From contig NW_019775989.1 of assembly GCF_001039355.2 (NCBI RefSeq), positions 1 through 64,000 on the forward strand: a DNA stretch of 64,000 bases, in the 5' to 3' direction. The stretch comes from Lingula anatina. Its lineage: Eukaryota > Brachiopoda > Lingulata > Lingulida > Lingulidae. Numbering within the stretch: position 1 is the first letter of the stretch; each line of letters opens with the position of its first letter. The translations under genes and the position numbers were made by a program. Positions 48,801-61,600 of this stretch are shown here, piece after piece. Under the pieces are notes generated by a model. That model was given only the letters and a program-made list of their open reading frames with translations. It made no database searches and was not told the DNA's origin.

Positions 48801-51800
48801 GGTCACCAGAAGGAGGGAGAACGATGACGTACTACATTTATAAATAGGTGAGGAGGAGAAATAAGTTTTACATGTAGGTGGGGAATTCCTCACTGCTACA
48901 TGTATAAAATAATAAAATAAATAATAATAAAATAATTAATTAAGCTTGTCCTTTTTGGATTGTATACTAACATTTCCTCTTAAATGTCTTCAAATTTTTT
49001 CATTCTTACTTATAATCTAGATATTTTGTCAACTGATGAGTTAAGTGTAAACCAAATATAAACATTCCCGCTCTGTTTTTCTTTCGAATACGAAGAGATT
49101 CCACTGTTTTTGAGGACTAAAGAAGATATACAGAAGGCCACCTCAGCAACAGATCAATATGCATAGGACCAGCTGAGACGCGATGCAAAAGCCACTTAAT
49201 TCTCTCAAATACGAAGTTTAAACGTTTTGCCACATGGGTATGCTTTCCTGAGAACAGGACTTCTTGACATGCGGGATATTCGATTGGGATAAGCCATGGT
49301 GCCTTCAAAGCGGCCAGACAGCGTTTTATAAGACATATGTATAGAAAACTTTCTTCGAGATGTTACTGGAAAATGGATGGATGCATACACTTACACGTTA
49401 AGAATTCTACAGTTTAACTACTTGACATTACAATCCCCTCAGCTGATAGTTGTTTGAGGTCACCGATATGCAAAACACGGCGTTATTCTAGACATGATAC
49501 TAGTATATCTTTGAATTTGTAATCTTGGTAAAACTCTTCGTTGCAAGCTAGAATGCCAAAATTTTGTACTTTGTTAATAAAAAAACATTTCAAATTACAT
49601 AGGGCTGTTTTTATTCTGGGGAATCATGAACGGATGAAGCGGACCTAATAATTTAATAGATGGATGAATTGCGGAGGTTATCATAGCTAACAGTGTATCT
49701 TGTGGTTTATAAGCTCGTAATTTCCCAGTTGGTTTTCCATTTGAAATATCATCCCGAAGTATATCCTTCTATCCCTTTGATTGGGGTACTCCTTCTTGTA
49801 GGGGTAGAAATGAATAACAGTCACTATATTAAGGTGAAAGCCGAAGTGGTCAAGCTAGTTTGGGATATGGTACATATGAGGTTTTTGAATAGACACCATA
49901 AAGATACGTCCACTAATCAGAAACCATTTATAATTTATTTTCATTTTATATGTGATCCTATTATACTTCAAGTTTGGTCTAGGTGTAAACGGATGGCTAG
50001 GAAAAGTCGAGTGTCAACAGAGGGAATCCAAGGTGCAGCATTAAGGCGCGTCACGCACTTTCCTGTTCCGCATTTTCCGCAAAAACTAACGTGCTGCACC
50101 TATTTTGTTCTTGAGATTTAGAACTACAGAAGACATCGTATCATGCAAAACGTCACTTTAAATCATAAGCGCAATGACCCCATTCTCATGTTTCAAAGTA
50201 AGGTCCAAGTAATGATTTTATTCTGACTCCTCGCACATCAGTTGTATTTCATCTATACACCTGTAGGCTGATGGTGTCTAACGGTAACTACTTGTTGGGT
50301 GACTCCCTACCAGGTCAGGGCTGATCAATGAAACCAGTCATCTACAGACAAATACCTGCTGAGATAAACAGCCATTTTGCGAGCTGCACATCCCATAAAC
50401 ATTATATTTTGCATCATAGTATATTTTATGTAGTCTAAGATTCTGGACAATGGAAAATGGTGAAAGTTCACCAATTCTTATTTCAAATCACCTATTAGCT
50501 AGAAAATTTGTGCTATAAAATTATTTACAAAATTAAAATGACGGGGGCCTCAGGCCCTGGAGTCGTTGTGCCTGGAAAAATAAAATAGAAAAATTAAATT
50601 TGTATTACAATGTCTGCCAATCCCGTGAAATTGCGCCGATTGCCCTTAAATTTGGCAGCATTAAGGGTCTGTGACTGACATCCATACTACGGATGCTTTC
50701 ATAAAGGGAAGTCCGTTTATGAAGGTAGCGGGCGCGACGCAGAGAGACGAACATATTTCTAAACAAATATAAACAATGCAGACTTAACTAATTGAAGCAA
50801 ACAGAAAACAGCTTCATTCGTGACCGATTCACATGTACATCAATCCCCCGCCCCCAAATACAATAAAACAACAACATAACAGTAATGAACTCTGTATTTT
50901 GCTTGCTTGTTCCAGTTCTTTATCTAGATTCCTAAGATAGCTCTTCTAAATGAGGGTTTAACTAACGCTTTCCGTCCTATCCTTTCTCCATCTAATTACA
51001 ATATGGATATACTCCATTAATAATCTGTCCCACGACATTGTATTGATATTGCAAGACTGAGGCTGTATTGAAGCCATTACTGATATATTGCAAGGAGAAC
51101 GACTACGTGCAGCCAGGCATTCTTTAAAAAAACAGCACTTGAAGCTCTGGCAGAAACCTCACCATCTCAAACAATGGTAAATTGTGAGGAAATTAAAAAT
51201 GGTGCCCACACGGGATATCAACACCGTCACTAATTAAGGCAGGAAAGGGCATTTGGTTTTGGAGAGCGTTGATCGAAACATAACCGTGCGTATATGTATC
51301 ACGCTTCCTTTTAACAAATGATTTTTGAGGCATTGTTTGAATATCGAGCCTCCAAGAGAATAAGGGGATTTGTTACAAATGCTAGTACCTGTTACTTATA
51401 TTTACTTAACAACTATGATTGTTTTTTTATATTTAAACATATATTATAAGGGACAATGCACTTGAAAAGAACAGAATAATGCCATAAATGCAGTTTTAAC
51501 CTAAATAAAAGACTTTTTTATCCTGGAAGCTACTTAATGCAAGTCTGTTACATCTGATAAACTACTATCACGATCGGCTCTCCTTCAGAGGTGACATTGA
51601 TATAAATAGACAGATAGCCAGTAAACATACAGATTCAAATTGGAGTATTCCCAAAAAGAAGCTGAATTTATTCGTGTTAGAGATACTTTACGTCCTGTCT
51701 TTAGTTTTGCACTTAACGGGCGTAAAAATGACCTTGATCTCGAAAAAAAAAATGACCATCGGGATCTCAGACATACTTTTCACCTCAATGTAAAATCCTT

Positions 51801-54800
51801 TTATCAATACTTCGTATGGTATTCCTTTCTGAGAGCAAAAGCAGCTATGCATGCATACTATTTTTAAGGACAGCGATGATGCAAACAGAAGTAGTACCAG
51901 TGTTCCTAAACCAATTTAAATCACTTACCGGAATTCATTTGAATAATTTAATTGAAATATTGAAACTTAAATATTGAGTTTCTCAATTATCAGTATCTTC
52001 TCGCGACAACACAGACAAGGCGCCATAAGCATGCATACAATGGAAAAAAATGCTCGGTTAAGACGTAAAAGACGTAAAAATATTACATTTTGACCTTGAG
52101 AAGATAATCAAGAGATGAACACATTTAACACCTATTGTCATTTCCGCGTACAAATATCAAATCTATTAAGAATTGCAGCCAATAATGAAACTAGGAGGGT
52201 ATATACTAAGATACTAAAGTACCAATCGACATCTTCTCCTTAACATGATGCTTTTTATTAATGCACTTATGGAAAAGAATATGATATTTCTTATTCATCG
52301 ATACGATATTGTAATGACCAATCTGTTCTTAATAAGGACTATACACGTTTCACGATTAAGAGAGACTTGACGATCTTAGAAATGCAATTATTCAGAAAAG
52401 GACCTTGGAAACCAATCGAGCACACCTGCATATCGATAAGATATCATTTACTATTATTCTCATATTCCACTAAGGAAACAATACTTCTCAACAAGAAGTT
52501 TTATTCTATATCTTTTCGCCGTGACTGAATATAATTGCGAAAGAAACTATTAGAATGGCAATAATAGAAAATTTACAATATTATCATCAAATGATGCGTG
52601 TTGCTTTAGTGGGGTTTGCTTTTGGAAATAATGCTATAAATATGAACATAATGATATATCATTAAACTGGCATATCTTAGGTTCCATTATCAATTCACTG
52701 GGTAGTACAATATTTGCATTTGGTCGATGTTCGTTTTTCGAGAAAAACGCCATTTCTTGAAGATCGATATTGATAGTTTAGTGGTAGATTAGACCATATT
52801 CAAACTGAGTATCAAAGAAAGATCCATTGGACGATGTTCCCTGCACAAAAACCTCAAAATAGCCAGCATAACCTTTATGATCCTTTATGTAAATCATAGC
52901 CTACAGCGATCTCTCGCTTATTGTTATATAATAGGGTTGCGCTTTACTAACCGTTTAGATGTAAAATTCGCGGTGATGATGTTACACTGCATCATAGTGT
53001 ATGCCACAAGTTGCACTGAGATGAGAAATGAACATGCCTCCATAGCAGACGACAGAAGGCACAGGCACATACTACAGTATATCAGTGATAATTCCTATAG
53101 GCGCAACATGTAACTCGACCATGGGATTCCACAGATATACCATGCATTTTTATTACTGAATATCTTACAAGTTCGCAACTTTTTTTTTGGGGGGGGGTGG
53201 GGGGGGGAGGTGGAAATTAAAAGATAAAAACGCTCTTCATGTGCTAACCCTGAAGCAGTAGACTAATAAGCGCCTATAAACGGTAGATTTAACCGCGCTT
53301 CATTATAGGATATATGTCGTCAAGGAGTGATACATTTTCAAACCTGTGACAGTAGTTTCCCATATTGAAGTGATACGTCAATTTACAAAACACAAATTGT
53401 TAAGTTGATCGCGTCTTGCTCAGCAACGCATATTTCAAAAAAAATATAGGAAAAGCTCAATAAACCCTATCTTAACAATTATGACGGAAACGAACGTTCA
53501 TTTCTTGAGCTTAAAATAGTGAAGTCATTTCATTTCAGTGTTGTGCCACTGTGGTTTGTCTCTGGAAACCACTCTATTATACAAGCCCCAAGACTCGTGT
53601 AAGGAACAGGGGTAGTAACCAACTGGGTGTCATTACTGGTCCTTACCTATTTTGGTGCAGTGTATGACAAACACAATTATCTAGATCTCAGTGTTTTTTT
53701 TTTTTTTTTCATTTCTAGTAGATTGGACATTATTAATTTCAAATATAGAGTTATAGTATTTAATAAAAGTTCTATGGGAGATTCACATCCTAAATCTTTT
53801 CCTCGGGCAACTTATATCTCTTGATCTTATGGCTACGGCAGCTATAGAAGAGGTTAAGCCTTTAATTAACCCCGGCCAAGGCCCACTGGAATTAATCCCA
53901 TGTCCAAAGTTACCGTGTTTCAATGACAGTACACGGTAAAGACATGTAGACGGGGTCACAGACATCACATTAAAAGACACACTTTTATCACAGTGAATTC
54001 ACATGTAGACATAAACTCGTTGTTATATCACACAGCATTAGGAGAAGCCTATCTGTAAATGGCACACATGAAGTACATAGACGTCTTCACTTTATTACAT
54101 TTAGATTACATAATTCCAGGCCATGTAGAGGGCAAAAAAGAAGAAATGCGTCTAAGGGGTTAAAGTGAATCAACTTGATACAGGTGTTCTATTTTCTTGT
54201 CTATTTTCTACATTTGAATTCACCAAACACATCACTTGCAGATCGCCTCTGCACGCACGCACACGTACATACACACTATCACATGAAGACGAATGCACAC
54301 ATATATGATCTAATTTACTGTATGTATTTTATAATACAGTGTTCTTATTAGAGTACAAGTGGCCGTTTTTTCTGGAAAGATTTCTGAGCATCAATCAGAT
54401 GTTATCTCTTTCTTCTTCTCCCGGCCACTAATCATCAGATTTCAACTCTACACAATCAATTTACAACGAGTGTAGCTGTCGGAAGCGGTCAGTGTTTGCC
54501 TGATGACTTTCGGACTACTGAATCAGGCGTTTGATTGCTGAATTAATCGAGCAACACACGAGAAGAAGAAATATCCGCGTGTTTAGGTTGAGCAAGGTCG
54601 GTGGTATACATGTAGCTTACACCCGTCACGCCGTGGTATCCACCCGTTGATTTGAAGTTTATCTGAGCATTCTCCTAACAAGGAAAGGTGTCATTAGAAA
54701 CTCGAGGGAAAGGTTTGGGGTTTTCACCACACACGTACAGATACTCATGTTATAATGACTGAGTTAAAACCTAACGTATTACATTTCCGTGAAATCCATG

Positions 54801-55645
54801 AACGAAGAGTAAAAAAGGATAAGGCTGTAAACAATAAGCAAGTTTCTTAATTGACATCTAGTGAGCCCGAAAATGTGTATTGGAGATATGTTAAGATACT
54901 CTGATGTTAATGTCGTGAATCTTGCAGAGTATCGAATTTTTTGCATTAATAAATCAAACATCCAATTACGGTAGGAACAGCATCCTTAGATCAGCTAGAC
55001 AGTAATGACCAAGTGTTGTTTCTCAGTGGACAGTAGATGTGACACGTGCAAACAGGGTAAATTCATATTTCTAGTGATTTTTTATTATCATTTACCTGTT
55101 CAACAAAGGTGATGATTTGTCTTTGGACTGTTTTTGTGAAATAAAACCTATCCAGCGACAAGGAAAAGTGGGAAAACAAACGTAAATATGCAACTATACA
55201 TGTACAAATACACATACTCACCGATCACTATGGTCATCAGGTCTGAAACGGCCAAACTGAACAAATAGTAGTTGGTCGCCGTATGCATACAATTATTCCT
55301 GGCTATAACTATGCACGTGCATACGTTTCCCACAACTCCCGTTACGAAGATAGTACAGTACACTATAGTCAAAACGGCTAAAAGGCCTTCATCCGTACTT
55401 CCACCAAACTTGGCTCGCAACGCTTCCTCTTTGTTAAACAATGTATAATTTGAAGTAAAATTGGATGCGTTTTTTGGCAACATAGTGGCTTCCAAATGGG
55501 GAATTGCGTGCACTGGTCTGTGCCACATATCTTTATCGTTATTCTTGTAAGAAATAAAGTCGTTGGACGACGGAAACAATACCGTTGCTGCAGAAGCGTT
55601 TTCCAGAATCACCGCTGCAATCCCTTTGGCAAGTCTCTGAGCCAT
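33850..55645 (-). CDS. Neuropeptide GPCR of the neuromedin U / pyrokinin / CAPA receptor family, complete
   Basis: Rhodopsin-type receptor, 550 codons in four exons (55645-55222, 41258-40680, 34937-34812, 34373-33850), all introns phase 1. The N-terminal tail of about 86 residues has N-glycosylation sites at N16, N59, N62 and N66. TM1 carries GN at 106-107 and TM2 reads [13 protein letters not shown]. The first extracellular loop and TM3 give FGEPFC (Cys163, pairing with Cys249) and [20 protein letters not shown]; the DRY position is ERY (187-189). TM6 is [13 protein letters not shown], with Phe where most rhodopsin-type receptors have Trp. TM7 has NPILY (387-391), then Cys406/Cys411 for possible palmitoylation and a long Ser-rich tail. 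[20 protein letters not shown] and FAPYH.QRLM are hallmarks of this family, whose members bind amidated peptides and mostly signal through Gq. Which subfamily cannot be fixed from the sequence alone. Confidence 0.93.
34431..34604. mobile_element. 174-bp MITE with 8-bp target-site duplication, hAT-like
   Basis: Flanked by direct repeats gttcaatc at 34423-34430 and 34605-34612. Terminal inverted repeats: left gggggcgtctcgatagtccg, right (reverse complement) gggaccgtagcaatagtccg. Internally the motif ggttcattggtccgaa is repeated in both orientations. The 8-bp duplication is typical of hAT elements. It lies in the short GPCR intron between exons 3 and 4. Confidence 0.88.
34812..34937 (-). CDS. 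GPCR exon 3: TM6 and third extracellular loop
   Basis: Acceptor gtacattttcag, donor gtaaat; 126 nt, phase 1 at both ends. It encodes [20 protein letters not shown], then [20 protein letters not shown]. Confidence 0.94.
34938..38695 (-). other. GPCR intron 2, distal part
   Basis: No exon or RNA gene seen. Around 36840-37015 a degenerate duplicated segment (gggtaaccccttgtagtttccg / ggttaacccttggggtttccg) is the only visible structure. Confidence 0.5.
38696..38920. mobile_element. Fold-back MITE, about 225 bp
   Basis: Left end agggtgcgttcacaatgaat, then ttatcgttctag; right end (reverse complement) agggctccttcacaatgaat, then ctatcgttctag. A second inner inverted block, tcgctgaatgcaatcaga, is present on both arms. 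No clear target-site duplication. It lies in GPCR intron 2, and the open frame across it is a by-product. Confidence 0.82.
39963..40319 (+). mobile_element. SINE derived from tRNA-Arg(CCG)
   Basis: The head resembles a tRNA: A box tggttagagtg, an anticodon stem tccgc/gcggg around the 7-base loop ctccgga (anticodon CCG), and B box ggttcaaaacc. A non-tRNA body of about 250 bp follows and ends in a (ATT)n tail (40300-40319). The acceptor and T stems pair poorly, so this is a retroposon, not a working tRNA. It is inserted antisense to the GPCR, inside intron 2. Confidence 0.85.
40680..41258 (-). CDS. GPCR exon 2: TM2 end to third intracellular loop
   Basis: Acceptor tttcatag, donor gtaagtatg; 579 nt. 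It encodes residues 142-334 with the ECL1 sequence [15 protein letters not shown]3-TM5 and a long third intracellular loop that is basic and rich in Ser, His and Gly. Phase 1 at both ends. Confidence 0.95.
41259..55221 (-). other. GPCR intron 1, about 14 kb
   Basis: No coding exon or RNA gene recognised. It contains a (CA)n tract at 42786-42815, a poly-A run at 44217-44235, AT-rich low-complexity sequence at 48903-48945 and a G-rich run at 53189-53212. A 142-codon open frame at 49693-50121 (+) has no recognisable similarity and is treated as chance. Confidence 0.55.
53189..53212 (+). repeat. G-run with quadruplex potential
   Basis: Two runs of nine Gs separated by a single T, then a short G-containing end (agg tgg), directly after a run of ten Ts. 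The G-rich strand is the + strand, which is the template strand for the GPCR. Confidence 0.8.
55222..55645 (-). CDS. GPCR exon 1: N-terminus, TM1, most of TM2
   Basis: Starts at the ATG at 55645-55643 (context gttATGG) and ends with donor gtgagtatg; 141 codons plus one base. The start is the only well-placed ATG upstream of TM1 with the glycosylation sites; I see no clear signal peptide. A further 5' untranslated exon is possible but not identified. Confidence 0.9.
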
Positions 55646-58600
55646 AACTTCTCGACAGCTAATTCAATCGCTTTTATGGGGTATATACCGTTGGCCAGAA
55701 TCCTGATTTCCTTTCGTTACACCGCATCTATCAATGCAGAAGTGAGCCAAGATTTATAAGAAAAATCTTTTGCTTCTCCAGAGTTCGTGCGTCACATGCA
55801 GTCTCTGTTAAAGCAAATAGTGAATTACTCGCTTTGTCGGCAGATGTTTCTTCTCTATGACTTACGCTGAACAAGCTTGGTGTTTTTCATCTTCGGTGCT
55901 ATTCAGAAATTATGAGCAGGCATAGTCAGGAAAAGGTATAACTGCTTTACGTAATGAATTAGCTTTCAATCACAACAATATTGTTCACCATACTCGCACT
56001 GTTTCCCGTGAAGTTCCGTTGAGTTGCCTCGCGAAGTGACTACTGACACGAGTTGCTCGTAACCTGCCAATAGACACAATGCAATTAACCTTGTGCGAAC
56101 CCAAGGCCTACCATTCTCTTTGGAAACATCTCGGTGAAAATAACATTTTGGCAAAAGTATATTCTTGGAATGCAGTTATTTTCCTTTTAAGACAAAGATG
56201 TATCTAGGAATCCAGTGCTTCTCCAGAAGTAGGCACAACATCCTCCAGTATAATGGAAATCACGAACTCACAATGATTTGTGTTTCATCCCCCGGTGCTC
56301 TTCATTTCTGTAAAAAACACTCTCACGTTTTTCTTCTCCAACCAAACACTGATCCCCTCCCCGTAAACCAATCGATCGTGACTGGAAGATGCAAGTCAAT
56401 TCTGAATCATCCACAGTTCAGCGGGCAAATACTTCAAAATCGATGAAAATAAACCCACAATGAACTTTCCCTGTATGAACAAAGATAATTTCAATTTCGT
56501 CGCAATTCCTTTCGTTGTGACCCTCACTCCGTGTTTTTCATCAGCTCAACTGATCTGAATACTGGCGGCAATCTCGTGGATGCTCCAGCAGTATACTTGA
56601 CGTCACATAATTGATATTTGCCTGGAAAGACTACGGGACCCATACATTGTAGTTTTACTCTACAGTCAGCGTGATGAGATCGTTAACTTTTGTGGTAATC
56701 ACTGGTATATGACTGGGGTGACGTCCCTGATGTATGTTTATAAAACCTCGATTCAGGCCGTTCGCCAGAAGTGGAGTTATTTGAATGACTGACGTAAGTT
56801 TAAGCAGTTTAGAAGCAGTTCATTCGACAGAAGTACAGTCAGTCTGCGTCTGGGAATCTTTGTTAACAGAGCATTAGCTATGTGTCCTCCTCCGAGAACA
56901 TTTCGTGGATATATTTGGAAAAAAAGTGGTCCGCGTCAGGTTCGATATTTTGCGTTCGTCATTTCCGACATTCTTTCTTACCTGGAAATGAAAGCAAAGT
57001 CATTAGCACGTATTAGGAAGAGTCTCTTATATGATGATAAATTATCTATTAAACTGTGATTCCAAGCTCGCTATCCTGATTACATAATTGCATTTACTGT
57101 GAATCCCATCATCCTCGACCTCCCCCCGGCCCCAATCACATTCTCTTATCGTTTTTATGTCTATCGAGCCGTTTGCGCGCATTTACCATGACTCTCATCT
57201 CTGCTATCGCATGGCGTAAGACTACTTACGTAGCGGTAGGTGTCGTCTGCTGCTGTGTTCACTCTCCGCCAATAAGAGTGCTTTAATTGGATTTGCATTA
57301 ACCCTATCACATAGCTAAGTTGTTGAAATACAAGATGATATTAAACACTCCAAAGTATTTCACTATTGGAGTAACCATATTTAATTTATTAGAAATAAAA
57401 TTTCTCTGTTTCAATTATATAATAAGTTAGCTTATTTCAAAGTTAGTGAGGACAATTAATCTACTGGCGCGCATATTTTAAGCAAACCAAATACTCGGAC
57501 ACCCTCAATATGTACTGGCGTTCACGTGGACGAAGGCAAAAACCTGTGTTATCTTGTGTTTGAATTTGGGCCACCAGTTCAGCAATGCTCTGACTAAGTG
57601 GATGGAATAACATTTCATGCATACCAGTAAAACGTATCTGTGCATGTATCACATTTGTTGCCCTACCCCCGATGTATAGACACCGCAATTGCTTACGCTA
57701 GGTCAAAATATCGCGCTCTCTACATAACCAACACGCCCTTACTGGAATCTTATTGGAAAATAACAGACGTTCCTCGAACCTACACACCAAATACTAGCCA
57801 TTCACATGAGAGAGAGAGAGAGAGAGAGAAAGGGAGGGCAAGTACCTGCAAGAGAGTGATAGTATAGGTAATTAGAAAACATGCTGATTTAATAAAGGCT
57901 ACATGCATTTCGTATGAGCAACCTGACACAGAAAGTAATTACACACTCCAGAACTAGTAAACTTTTATATAGACTCATTCTCAGGACAATATGAGTTCCC
58001 ACATAAATCGGCAAACAATCGTTATTAATGGATTTGATTAGTGTAATTTCTTCAATTATAACGAATGGTTCTTATAATTATTCAGAGAGCCCCTATGACA
58101 GGTGAAGAAAAGCCTACACACTTGAAGCTGTAAACTCTGGTTACTCAAGCCATCTTCAAGATACACGAATCTTCGCCATTTCAAAAATAACGGTAATTTG
58201 AAAATGCCATGACAGGTACACGCAACGAATAGGGTGGTATACCTGCAGTTGACCTAATGGGTTGACGTGTAGAGCTACCCCTTGCCACGTTACCACCCCA
58301 TCAACAACAGATGAACCAAGTGTCTGGTCAAACAACTATAGCGATCTTTAGCACACAGTGTGACAAAGATTAATACTCGAACTGTGTTGTCAGCCTTGCT
58401 GAACTTCATTGCCTATTACTACGCTTGACGTTGAAACGGGAAGGAAAGACAAATGGGTAACTTGAAGAGTTCCCCTGTGGGTTCTGCTCTAAGTACCAAA
58501 CATTTAAAAAACCCTTATGGATCATTAACTTCAAACCCACAACAAGAAATTATTGACAATATCATATAAGCATTTTTCTTTTGATCACTTTGCGCGATTT

Positions 58601-61600
58601 ATACGCATTTTCTGTTGATATGATGATCTCTGTTGGAAGTTATCGGATGAAGAGGCGGTGCGAGGAACTTACGCGCTTCCTTTCTAAATTTTTCGTCCGC
58701 CATCAACCAACTATACAGTTCTTACTGACCATCATTTTAACAAGTTCCAAAGTCGAAAATAAACTATACATGTACATATATTTTTCGAAAAGTATTTGTC
58801 CCTTGCATGCCCTACTCATGCCCTACTCATTCATGGTTCCTCCTCGCGTGTCTTCACCCATGTGAACTGTGACATGTATAATATGCATTTTCTAGTTGTC
58901 AAAATGAGCCCAGACACAACAGTAGTGACAATTATTAGGCGCTGGGGGGTTCAACAGACACGTGTAACTTAATTGCAGTCCATTTCAAAATAATAACGAT
59001 AACTGTAATTCGAAAGGCCAGTCCCACATCATGGCATTGATATGCTGAAACACGAGGAGCCATAAGATACAACAAACGACTTTTACGACATACCTCCAGT
59101 ACTTGACGATCCCCAGTCTAGTTATTTATTACTATGGCCCAACATAATGTGGATCCTAGAGTTTAAACACAGAAAAACCGTATGGAAATAGTAATAAGTT
59201 TAAAGACCCTCTATAGAATGGGCCAGACCTAGTGAGCGGTTAACTACATACCTTGTATTTTCAGTTTGTGTAAAATGTAAAAAATTCATTTTTGTAGATT
59301 TAAATAACCCATCTAATTTAAAAGGGCGACACATGCTTTTGGACATGAGTAAAGAAAAGGTGACGAGAAAATGGAAGTATTTATTTATATGCAAATTGCG
59401 TATACCTTCTATTTAAGTTCTAAAAATTTTACGCCAAATTTTACACACCATTAATATTTCCAGTTTGTAAGATAAGTAACTGTCTCCGCAGAAAAGCCTT
59501 ATATCGACAAAAATCAATTTGCTATTCAGCTATGGATCATTACAATGACAGCGGTAATGTTAATCGAAGTAAAAGAAAAAAGAAAAGATTAATGACTATG
59601 TACCGTAGAAGCCCGAGCACTTCTAATAGCACATATGTTTTCAAGTAACGTATCAGTATCTCACAATGAAAACATTCTCTGAAACTTATCAGTCTTCTTT
59701 TGTATTGCAGACAGGCTATTGTGTCAGCTAGCCGTCGGTGTTTTTTTTTTTTTTTTTTTTTTGTACTAGTGCTCACCCTACCAGTAACCCGTGAACTACA
59801 CGGGTGCCATCTATACTGGCAGATGTATACTACAGAAAAGTCGTTCCTTTTTATAAGATAAACTGAACCCAAATTAGGTTAAGCAGAAAAAAACAGGACT
59901 TACTCAAAGTTACAAAATGAATTCATGTTGACCCCATTTCCGTAAAATAACTTTAGTGAAAACAAATAGAGGACATACATGTAATTTTACGCAGCAAAGC
60001 ACTTCTTGAGATTTATTCTTAAGCAGTTACTCAATGTTTTTCCATAATGTACCATTAAAACAAGTGAATGATCAAAGGGCTATGAGAATTCCATATACAT
60101 ATATCATTTGGAAACCCTCCACATGTCAAAATGATCTATCAACTTGGCAAATTTATAGATCTGTGTAATCTTTGGAATTAAGTTAGCGGACAGTGATCAA
60201 ATCTATAACCATTTATAACCTTTCTGCTGTGAATATAATGGTATCAAGAGAGTTCGATTAATTAAATTAGTTGAACTTTATATTGCCTGAAGGTGATAAT
60301 CAAATATCACTTACTCACGGCCCATTACTCATGGCTTGTTGGATGGCTACGACATTCTACAATTAAATGTACTTGTTGAGTCTGTCCACGTATTAGAGCA
60401 AGTGCTGGGTACCATGACTAAAAGACATGTTGTCGGCTATATATTATGTGAAAGAGTTCTATTATGGGTCTGCCTTGTTATTTCTTATAGGTTCTTAGAT
60501 CACCTGTGCTTGTGCACGTTTAATCATGATCTCCTAATACTAAAAAAAATGAAATGTTTTTAAAACTGTCAACTGTAAAATTTTCTGCTCAGCTTTGTTG
60601 AATATCTGCATATTACCATTCCTGATTTTAAGCCAGAATCGAATAGATAGTTTTTAGAGCGGTAAAATATCCTGATAGATTATGTCGACCGAACGGCAGA
60701 AATGGGACGTTTCTTCAAAGCTTAAGTGGAATTAGAAGCAAAGATTTTTGATGATAGGTTCTTATAATTGAGTTCACATTATGGATCATAATAATCTATG
60801 AAGGCCTATAAATTTTTTGTTAGAAAGAAATCAATACATCTGCCTTAGTTGACTCTTTTTGATGCTAGGGTGCTTTTTGTTGTTTTTTAATAATATGAAG
60901 TGTAATTTTCTATCTCGAAATATTGTGAAACTAAAAGAGTAATAATAAGGTGATTTTAAGAATCTGTAGTTGACATTTTCCAATGTTACGGCGTTGCTTT
61001 TCAGATCTAGTTTATACATGATCTTTTCAAATCTAGTCTACAGTCTATAGGATTGTCAAAACAGCCATTCTCAGCAGCACTTTCCAATAAAGCTCATATT
61101 GCTATTCATCTTAATTACTAAAGAATGAAATCTGTTACATAGACTCACACACTTTGTGCATAGAAAAAAACGGACGAGCAGATTGCCCTAAACATTTTAG
61201 TCGACTCCCAAATCGTCCATCACTGTATATTTGCAAGTTGCTAAAAGCAGATGGCGGTTTGACAGTTGAAATGTGATGTACCATATTGTAAAATACCATC
61301 ATACATGTACAAAGCTGTTGGTAACATGTTTTTAGCGTACTAATGAAAATTTGATTATATATAATGAGTGATAGATATGAAAATAATGATAGTGACGAGT
61401 GTGTCGTGCCATTTTTATTTTCGGATTTCTGGAGGCATTTCTTTTGGAAAAAGTGACATGAAGTCTTGAATCTAGTAAGACTTATGTTAAAATATTGTCT
61501 TGTTAAACCAGAAAGTTGTATAGGTACATTACAAACACCAATTCGCATATGCAAATAAGAGTAACTATATTACAAACGCGTGGAGACCATGACGCACAAT

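Noticed and set aside
49693-50121. 142-codon open frame on the + strand
   Set aside because: Longest unexplained frame, but no recognisable motif or splice logic and antisense within a GPCR intron; possible decayed repeat or chance.
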